From assembly GCA_000991805.1 (NCBI GenBank), contig LBSF01000043.1, forward strand, positions 1 through 7,286: a DNA stretch of 7,286 nt. The letters run 5' to 3'. Source of the stretch: a candidate division WS6 bacterium GW2011_GWC2_36_7 (GTDB lineage Bacteria > Patescibacteriota > Dojkabacteria > SC72). Below are positions 1 through 4,976 of this stretch, in pieces. Made by a program: the position numbers and the translations under genes. The notes beneath the pieces were generated by a model. It had not been told where the DNA came from and did not search any database. It worked only from the letters and a program-made list of their open reading frames with translations. The stretch's first letter is position 1; every line of letters starts with the position of its first letter.

Positions 1-134
1 TCCGATACAATCGGAAATCATGAATATATTACATATCATGATAAATATCCATACAAAATCACTATATTACTAATAAATATTAGTATAAATCTCAGTATTT
101 ATACCCACTTAATTAGCACTATACTTGCTATAGG
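1..134. repeat. Palindrome-rich intergenic repeat, copy 1
   Basis: This stretch matches 4805-4939 in direct orientation. The first 53 bases are identical, the next mismatch is at 54, and similarity continues with scattered changes and a one-base indel to about 134. It contains nested inverted repeats: TCCGAT/ATCGGA (1-6 and 10-15), ATCATGA/TCATGAT (17-23 and 36-42), TACTAATA/TATTAGTA (68-75 and 78-85) and GTATAAAT/ATTTATAC (83-90 and 97-104). It begins a few bases beyond the TAA at 140-142 that would end the surface protein, so it sits in that gene's 3' region. The copy may continue to the left of the window. No open reading frame is visible. It could be a 3' processing or termination element or an intergenic repeat family; its function is unknown. 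Confidence 0.85.
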
Positions 135-139
135 AACTC

Positions 140-325
140 TTAAAAAGTTTTAAATCCTATCTCTTGTTTGTAAAGATTGTACTCAGTACCAAAGAATATT
201 GTTGATATACTCGAATATTTGTTGTCATAGGTTATTACCACTGTAGGATTGATCTGACTGTAAAGTCTTAAGTTTCTTTGAATTGACATCCCCTCTCCTC
301 CTGTTGTTCCAAATGCTACAGCTCC
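140..325 (-). pseudogene. C-terminal continuation of the surface protein beyond an in-frame UGA
   Basis: Reading the surface-protein frame past the UGA at 326-328 gives 61 sense codons before TAA at 140-142. The sequence is clearly protein-like. It starts GAVAFGTTGGEG, contains NLRLYSQINPTVVITYDNKY, and ends YKQEIGFKTF. From memory this is the usual end of large surface proteins in candidate-phyla bacteria. The UGA lies where glycine would fit (IF-x-GAVAFG), one substitution away from GGA. The segment is either a detached remnant after a nonsense mutation, part of the real protein through readthrough, or the result of a base-calling error. It has no convincing start codon or ribosome site of its own, so I do not treat it as a separate gene. 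Confidence 0.75.
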
Positions 326-2950
326 TCAAAATATCCCAACGCCATCTCTTAAAAGATGAGAACCATCAGCTACAGTAAATACTATCTGGTTATCTGCAAT
401 TAGGTAACCTTCAATGTAATCGTAGAGTACTTTTGAGCCTGTTGATTTGAATGTTCCTGCATCTACATATATATTATTCTTTGCTACAAATATACATCCA
501 CTGAGTGAGCTTCCGTTGCTGTTCACATCAGGATTAATATGTATGTCTTTTTCTGTAATGAACAGTGTTTTTTCATCACATACATAGCCTGAAGGAATGG
601 AGATATCTTCTGTAGAGTACATGTAACATTCCGTTCCATCACAACTATCTGAGACTTTTGTATCACCAGATGCCTTGGTAAATGATGTTAATTGAGCTTT
701 GTATTTTCCAAGCTTATTAAAGAATCTGTTATACCAGTAATCCTTTGTATTATTCGAATCTTCTATATTAGTAGCTAATACAGCTCCATTATTGATATGT
801 AGAAGGTTAGAGATTGAGGTATTTCTAGTAGAGAGTAGTTCTGTACCTAAATCAATTCTATCTGAGTTCATTCCTGTCTTAGAATTAAAGACGTCATCTA
901 GGTAAGAAAGCCCAGCGACATCTTTAGCAGTAGAAGATATGTTTCCTTGGGAGTATACCGTTGCCCCTCTTGTAGCAAACCATGGGTTTAGATCTATTTC
1001 ATCAGTAGTACCGTTGGTATTACAAGCTTTGTCATATGCTGTTATGTACAGAGCAATTTTTCCACTCTCATTATCTCCGACATTTACTAAATCTGTTTCT
1101 CCCGTATTGTTATTGAATTTCCAAGCGTTAGTGTCATTGTAGAGTCCAATTTCACTGTCAGAAGGTATTTGCGCATTTGGGTCAAGGTTAATAGCACCAA
1201 GTAATGTTGTATACGCACTTGGTAAGAATAGCTTTATACCTTGAGGGTCCGTAGATACTCCTCCTAACCTATATGCATTTATTACAGTTCTCCCTATTCC
1301 ACTAGTCACATCTGCATTGCTCCAAGTCATGTAAGTATTCTGTGGATCTACAATTTGTTGGGTTATTTCTTCTACAGTAGGACTTACGAGATCAATTCCC
1401 CAATTAAAGAATTTGTAGAAGTAACTTTGGTCTAAGAGATTTCCATTGATCATGAATGTGTCTAGGGATCCTCCGTAGATGTTGTACATTCCTGAGAGGT
1501 TTGAATCGTTATTTATGAATCTTATCTTGTAATCGAATATGACGTTGGTATCTTGAGTTACAGATATATCTGATATTTCAATTATGTTTGTTGCTGCAAC
1601 ATTGATATATCCCACTCCATCAGTAAGAGATATTAATCCCCATGTAAGGTCAGAGTTGGTGGTATATATGTTTGGATTGTTCCAATCGCTTCCATTTTTC
1701 TTAATCATTATTCCTAGGTCTGTATTTACACTTTCAGAGTATGAGGCTGATATGGTTCCAACAGTTGGGACATTTGTATCTTTACTAAACCAGAGTGTGA
1801 AGGCTTGAATTTCGTCCAAACTATCAGTGTCTGTTACGCCTGCATTAATATGTAATTCATTGTTAATTTCGGTTCCTGTGTATGTTAAAGAAGAGCATCC
1901 TCGTGTTGTAGTATTTGTGCCTATTTCAGGAATCCATGTACATGTAGGGTCTCCTGGAGTACAAGGATCTGGAGGATCAGGGATGTAGTCAACTACGTAG
2001 TAGCCTTCAATGGCAAGAGAGTATTTATATGTGTCAGCACATTTGTCTGTAGTAGCATATTTTGCAGAGATCATCCCTGTAGCCCCCTCCTTAAGTACTT
2101 GATTTACAGTTAGGGTTGTAGGATCAAATGTTTGAGTATTGTTTGCATTTGGCATTATGGTACAGAAATCTTCGTCTGCATTGCATGAGGTCCATGTTTT
2201 CCATTCATTATCATTTCCATAGTTGTTTGCTTGGAAGTAGTAGTTAGCTCCCCTTGAGGTTACTGGTGCTGTAAAGGTTGGTGTAGTTATCTGTACGTTA
2301 GAAGAACCTAGGGCTGGAAGTTTAATATGAGTTGGGTTATTTGGATCTGTAGAAAGAGTATATGTTTTGCTATCTACAATCATGCTGACAGAAACAGGAC
2401 CTGATGTTGATCCATTGGATTGAATGAAGGATGTATTTGTCTCTGGGTAGTAGCAAGCCCCTCCCGTATTTGTACATGAGGAACATTCGTTTGATTGAGA
2501 ACAACTTGCATTGCCCGCTGCACATAATGGGCCTGAATATGTAGAAGATGCTCCTGCAGGACATGAGGGGGTGCATGAACATGAGATTTGTGAACAACAT
2601 GATTGGTGGCTACCATTTGGATAACATGTTGATCCAGTAGGTATACAGCCATCTGCACCAGCAAACGCTTTTCCATCTCCATTACAGTACGAGATACTTG
2701 TCATGGGAGTACCAGTACAACAGACCATCATATCATCAGATGTAGGACAGTTAGAGTATGGTTGGGATAATGAACAGCAATAATCATAATATGTAGTACA
2801 ACGAGTGGTACCATAAGTTCGGCCATTATATGTACACGTTAACCCAGCATCTACACATACTACTCGATTAGCTGCAAGCGTGTGGTTTGCGAGTGAAATG
2901 CAAAAGAAAATTGAAAATAAAAAAACAAATAGAATTTTAAATTTTTTCAT
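326..2950 (-). CDS. Large secreted cysteine-rich surface protein, frame interrupted by UGA near its C-terminus
   Basis: This 874-residue protein of unknown function is probably displayed on the cell surface. Residues 1-26 form a Sec signal peptide (MKK, a hydrophobic run, then ANHTLA before the likely cut). Residues 32-166 carry 21 cysteines, many as CC or CxC pairs, suggesting a disulfide-stapled head. The rest is rich in Thr, Ser, Asn and Gly and looks like beta-sandwich or beta-helix repeats. The last ~60 residues, with GCIFVAKNNIYVDAG and YIEGYLIADNQIVF, resemble candidate-phyla surface proteins I remember. I chose the ATG at 2950-2948 because it overlaps the TGA of the upstream gene (TGATG); a TTG one codon earlier is possible. 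No Shine-Dalgarno sequence is visible, so translational coupling to the upstream gene is likely. The stop is UGA, but a coherent C-terminal tail continues in frame to 140. Role and partners are not identifiable from sequence alone. Confidence 0.88.
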   Translation of the reverse strand: MKKFKILFVFLFSIFFCISLANHTLAANRVVCVDAGLTCTYNGRTYGTTRCTTYYDYCCSLSQPYSNCPTSDDMMVCCTGTPMTSISYCNGDGKAFAGADGCIPTGSTCYPNGSHQSCCSQISCSCTPSCPAGASSTYSGPLCAAGNASCSQSNECSSCTNTGGACYYPETNTSFIQSNGSTSGPVSVSMIVDSKTYTLSTDPNNPTHIKLPALGSSNVQITTPTFTAPVTSRGANYYFQANNYGNDNEWKTWTSCNADEDFCTIMPNANNTQTFDPTTLTVNQVLKEGATGMISAKYATTDKCADTYKYSLAIEGYYVVDYIPDPPDPCTPGDPTCTWIPEIGTNTTTRGCSSLTYTGTEINNELHINAGVTDTDSLDEIQAFTLWFSKDTNVPTVGTISASYSESVNTDLGIMIKKNGSDWNNPNIYTTNSDLTWGLISLTDGVGYINVAATNIIEISDISVTQDTNVIFDYKIRFINNDSNLSGMYNIYGGSLDTFMINGNLLDQSYFYKFFNWGIDLVSPTVEEITQQIVDPQNTYMTWSNADVTSGIGRTVINAYRLGGVSTDPQGIKLFLPSAYTTLLGAINLDPNAQIPSDSEIGLYNDTNAWKFNNNTGETDLVNVGDNESGKIALYITAYDKACNTNGTTDEIDLNPWFATRGATVYSQGNISSTAKDVAGLSYLDDVFNSKTGMNSDRIDLGTELLSTRNTSISNLLHINNGAVLATNIEDSNNTKDYWYNRFFNKLGKYKAQLTSFTKASGDTKVSDSCDGTECYMYSTEDISIPSGYVCDEKTLFITEKDIHINPDVNSNGSSLSGCIFVAKNNIYVDAGTFKSTGSKVLYDYIEGYLIADNQIVFTVADGSHLLRDGVGIF

Positions 2951-4194
2951 CAATAGATAATTGCTGCTAAATTAAGACACTTGTTTCTCAAATTATTGTT
3001 TCTGTAGTAATTTAATAGATATTTCCCTGTTTTATCTAAAAGTGTGGAATCTAATAAATTTGTACAAAAAGGAGATTCTTGCTTAGCAATATTGTTCAAG
3101 ACTTCATCTTTTATTCTATTGCTATCTGCTTTAAAGAATTGATCGTTCTGGTCAATTGCATCATAGATCTTTCCAATTCCACAGAAGACCTCACCACTTA
3201 TGCTCTTTGTATTATTGATTTCGTCAACAAAATTTTTAAGAAGAGAAAGATTAGCGATATTATTTTTTTGTTCTTTCAAATATAAACTATCATATATTAA
3301 TGAAATCTCCTTTAACAATGCAATTTCATTTTCTTCCACCTTTTTATCCCAAACAGGAGTGGCACTTAAATGTTTGATTCCAGAAGAGATAGAATTTATT
3401 CCATATAATTGTGTTTTATTACAGATATTTTGAAATTGTTTGTTTTCAGTACTGTCACAGGCAAAAAGAATTCTAATAGTGTTATCATCCCAGCTATATA
3501 AATATTTATTGTTATAATCATTCTCAGTTAATGAATTTGCCATGATGTAAGCTTTGTAATCATTTTTATTTTTATCACTAATATAATCAGGCAATTTTTC
3601 TGGTCTTGGACAAAAATCGACACTATTGTCCGTTATGTATACATCCGACATACTTAAAAATTTTGTATCTCCCTCATAATTGGTTTCAATTTTTGTTTTA
3701 TTTGGAATGATTTTTACTAAATTAGCAATATCTTCATTAACAATATTTTGGATATAGGTATCATCTACCTTAGAGAAGGAAACATTATTAAATGAATAGT
3801 CACCTAAGATCCCTTCCTTAGTATATGTAAATACCATATCAACAGGCATCAGTTTTTTATATCCCAACACATCGTTGGTATATGAAAGGTTGTCATTTTT
3901 CTCACATATTGTTAAATCTTTTAATTCTTTATCCTTAGTTATTACCTGTATTTCAAAACAGCTATTAGAATCAATATTAATTAACAAAGCCTTACAATCT
4001 ACTGAAAGATTTTCATCCTTCAAGGTAGTATCACACCAATTAGCAACATCAGAATATTTATCTACTGAATATGAGGTTGAATCATTTGTCCTTGGATTAA
4101 TAAATAGGTATATCCCAGCAGTAATAGCAGAGAGTACAAGTATTCCTAACAGGAGTATTATATATTTCTTCTTTTTAGATATAACTACTTGCAT
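2950..4194 (-). CDS. Membrane-anchored extracytoplasmic protein of unknown function
   Basis: I do not recognise this 414-residue protein. A basic cytoplasmic start (SKKKK, residues 6-10) precedes one hydrophobic span (about 11-31). The remaining ~380 residues should therefore lie outside the membrane. There are ten cysteines (residues 54, 67, 79, 97, 195, 246, 258, 338, 377, 406), an even number compatible with disulfides. The C-terminal third (about 285-410) looks mostly alpha-helical and charged. Its TGA stop overlaps the ATG of the downstream surface-protein gene by one base. A second TGA follows immediately in frame, and TAA comes two codons after that. The tight overlap indicates co-transcription and suggests this protein helps anchor, export or assemble the surface protein; that role is inference. 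The start ATG at 4194-4192 directly precedes the membrane segment, and no ribosome site is obvious. Confidence 0.85.
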   Translation of the reverse strand: MQVVISKKKKYIILLLGILVLSAITAGIYLFINPRTNDSTSYSVDKYSDVANWCDTTLKDENLSVDCKALLINIDSNSCFEIQVITKDKELKDLTICEKNDNLSYTNDVLGYKKLMPVDMVFTYTKEGILGDYSFNNVSFSKVDDTYIQNIVNEDIANLVKIIPNKTKIETNYEGDTKFLSMSDVYITDNSVDFCPRPEKLPDYISDKNKNDYKAYIMANSLTENDYNNKYLYSWDDNTIRILFACDSTENKQFQNICNKTQLYGINSISSGIKHLSATPVWDKKVEENEIALLKEISLIYDSLYLKEQKNNIANLSLLKNFVDEINNTKSISGEVFCGIGKIYDAIDQNDQFFKADSNRIKDEVLNNIAKQESPFCTNLLDSTLLDKTGKYLLNYYRNNNLRNKCLNLAAIIY

Positions 4195-4225
4195 AGTATT
4201 CTATTTAGGCAGATTAGATATGTTT

Positions 4226-4236
4226 AGTATATACCA
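4226..4236 (-). promoter_or_regulatory. Possible promoter -10 region of the surface-protein operon
   Basis: On the minus strand this reads TGGTATATACT, which can be seen as an extended -10 (TGn followed by TATATA or TATACT) about 32 bases before the operon's first ATG. No good -35 box is present at the usual distance. In such AT-rich DNA this is only a candidate. Confidence 0.25.
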
Positions 4237-4307
4237 AAATATTCAAAAAACACAGTCTCTATATAATTCTAAAAAGAATATATCTTAAGGATTTAGATTT
4301 GGGATTA

Positions 4308-4337
4308 TTGTATAATAAATAGAGAGTGTGGTATAAT
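4308..4337 (+). promoter_or_regulatory. Extended -10 promoter for the small membrane-protein gene
   Basis: A perfect TATAAT at 4332-4337 is preceded by TGG (4329-4331), giving an extended -10. TTGTAT at 4308-4313 lies 18 bases upstream as a -35 box. Transcription would start near 4344, giving a leader of about 136 bases before the small gene. That leader contains two strong inverted repeats. Confidence 0.55.
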
Positions 4338-4348
4338 ATACTATAGGT

Positions 4349-4388
4349 TAGAAATAGCTTATACTGCTCTTTAAAAGACCTATTTCTA
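4349..4388 (+). repeat. Inverted repeat A in the small-gene leader
   Basis: TAGAAATAG at 4349-4357 is exactly complementary to CTATTTCTA at 4380-4388, with 22 bases between. It would form a 9-bp stem at the very 5' end of the predicted transcript. The right arm overlaps the left arm of the 12-bp repeat that pairs with 4731-4742, so the two pairings are mutually exclusive. Confidence 0.65.
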
Positions 4389-4407
4389 TAAATTTCTCTC
4401 TTTGCAC

Positions 4408-4460
4408 TTGTGGAACCTCTATGTTTTTACATATTGGTTAGAAGCATTAAGGTTCCACAA
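4408..4460 (+). repeat. Inverted repeat B, leader hairpin just before the ribosome site
   Basis: TTGTGGAACCT (4408-4418) is perfectly complementary to AGGTTCCACAA (4450-4460), an 11-bp stem with 31 bases between. Inside is a second small hairpin, TATGT/ACATA with a TTTT loop (4420-4433). The stem ends 7 bases before the Shine-Dalgarno sequence. A cis-regulatory RNA role in translation is plausible but unproven. Confidence 0.7.
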
Positions 4461-4467
4461 ATCTATT

Positions 4468-4473
4468 AAGGAG
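4468..4473 (+). promoter_or_regulatory. Shine-Dalgarno sequence of the small gene
   Basis: AAGGAG lies six bases before the ATG at 4480 and is the only strong ribosome site in the window. It decides the start: the upstream in-frame ATGs at 4402 and 4474 are rejected because the first lies in the leader hairpin region and the second touches the ribosome site. The other genes here lack such a site. Confidence 0.8.
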
Positions 4474-4479
4474 ATGAAA

Positions 4480-4725
4480 ATGAATAAAACAATGAAAGTT
4501 GTACGTTGGCCGTTGTTGATTGTCTGTATTGCAGGCATGGTTATTGGTGCATTTTTTATGATGACACCCTCAACAACCCGAATTTATTCGGAAAAAATTG
4601 CCTTCTGCAATGATGGCTTATGCCAGATTTCATCGCTTCAACGCTATTCTAACGGATCCGCCGCTGGTTCTTCCAGTAATGGAGTCTCCACTGAGTGGGT
4701 TGATGAATGGATGAAGTCTGAATGA
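4480..4725 (+). CDS. Small membrane-anchored protein of unknown function
   Basis: I do not recognise this 81-residue protein. Residues 1-9 are basic (MNKTMKVVR) and residues 10-29 form one hydrophobic span. The short outer part has a C-x4-C pair (Cys43 and Cys48, FCNDGLC), a Ser/Gly/Asn linker (about 57-69) and an acidic Trp-containing end (TEWVDEWMKSE). It has its own extended -10 promoter, a structured leader and an AAGGAG site. Its G+C is about 42% by hand count (103 of 246), against 14 of 60 in a sample of the neighbouring operon (3001-3060). All three arginines use CGN codons, whereas neighbours favour AGA/AGG. These traits suggest a different origin or high expression. TGA is followed after one codon by TAA. 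A leader-peptide or toxin-like role cannot be excluded but is not supported by any motif. Confidence 0.7.
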   Translation: MNKTMKVVRWPLLIVCIAGMVIGAFFMMTPSTTRIYSEKIAFCNDGLCQISSLQRYSNGSAAGSSSNGVSTEWVDEWMKSE

Positions 4726-4743
4726 AAATAAGAAATAGGTCTA

Positions 4744-4794
4744 GAGGAAGTCTGGGAAATATATTGTCTTTATGACATACCCCAGACTTTCCTC
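4744..4794 (+). terminator. Long hairpin after the small gene, probable transcription terminator or 3' stabiliser
   Basis: The left arm GAGGAAGTCTGGG (4744-4756) pairs with the right arm CCCAGACTTTCCTC (4781-4794), with a single-base bulge and a 24-base loop. It begins 18 bases after the small gene's stop. There is no clean T-tract on either side, so it is not a textbook intrinsic terminator. It may instead protect the transcript end, or serve both converging transcripts. Confidence 0.5.
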
Positions 4795-4804
4795 GAAAAC
4801 CCCA

Positions 4805-4939
4805 TCCGATACAATCGGAAATCATGAATATATTACATATCATGATAAATATCCATATAAAATCACTATATTACTAATAAATATTGATATAAATCATTAG
4901 TATTTATACCCATATCGTTAGTACAACCCCTATTATAGG
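4805..4939. repeat. Palindrome-rich intergenic repeat, copy 2
   Basis: This is the direct-orientation partner of 1-134. It keeps the TCCGAT/ATCGGA and ATCATGA/TCATGAT palindromes. The central TACTAATA/TATTAGTA palindrome of copy 1 is broken here, but TACTAAT (4872-4878) finds a new partner ATTAGTA at 4896-4902. TATAAAT/ATTTATA pairing is also kept. It ends with CCTATTATAGG (4929-4939), a short palindrome not present in copy 1. The element lies between the converging small gene and the thioredoxin-CcdA gene, about 40 bases past the latter's stop. That is the same relation as copy 1 has to the surface-protein frame. Confidence 0.85.
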
Positions 4940-4976
4940 TAATTCATATAACAAACCATTGAAATATTTTGGTGAT

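Larger units (their letters stand above)
4195..4479. other. Divergent intergenic control region
   Basis: These 285 bases separate the minus-strand operon from the plus-strand small gene and contain no credible coding frame. The left half is very AT-rich and should hold the operon promoter. It includes a small hairpin (ATTCT/AGAAT around 4266-4279) that would lie in the operon leader if transcription starts upstream of it. The right half holds the plus-strand promoter and the structured leader described in separate entries. Confidence 0.6.
4376..4742. repeat. 12-bp perfect inverted repeat bracketing the small gene
   Basis: AGACCTATTTCT at 4376-4387 is the exact reverse complement of AGAAATAGGTCT at 4731-4742. 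Together they enclose 343 bases, including the leader hairpin and the whole small gene. The arms could be short terminal inverted repeats of a 367-bp miniature element, or a long-range RNA pairing between leader and tail. No flanking target-site duplication is visible (ttaaa on the left, agagg on the right), which weakens the transposition reading. Confidence 0.5.

Noticed and set aside
1..134. CRISPR array
   Set aside because: There are only two copies, 4.8 kb apart, with no regularly spaced short repeats and no cas genes.
3875..4288. Plus-strand reading frame of 137 codons
   Set aside because: It lies antisense to the membrane protein's start and has no ribosome site or recognisable motif; it is a shadow frame.
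4408..4460. tRNA-like T arm (GGTTCCAC) in the small-gene leader
   Set aside because: There is no acceptor stem, anticodon arm or CCA context; the sequence is simply one arm of a long hairpin.
140..4725. Reassignment of UGA to glycine across the genome (translation table 25)
   Set aside because: Three frames here meet UGA, and the membrane protein and small protein have TAA within a few codons after it, which fits such a code. But the thioredoxin-CcdA protein (470 aa), the helicase (287 codons) and the long surface protein use ordinary glycine codons and contain no other internal UGA. The TGATG overlap also makes sense with UGA as stop.
4376..4742. Firm annotation as an insertion sequence
   Set aside because: The 12-bp arms are perfect, but there is no transposase and no target-site duplication, so I list it only as an inverted repeat.
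4801..4940. Integron attC-type recombination site
   Set aside because: Palindromic repeats after genes suggested gene cassettes. However, I see no convincing paired core sites of the GTTRRRY type, there is no integron integrase, and the units are much larger than normal cassettes.
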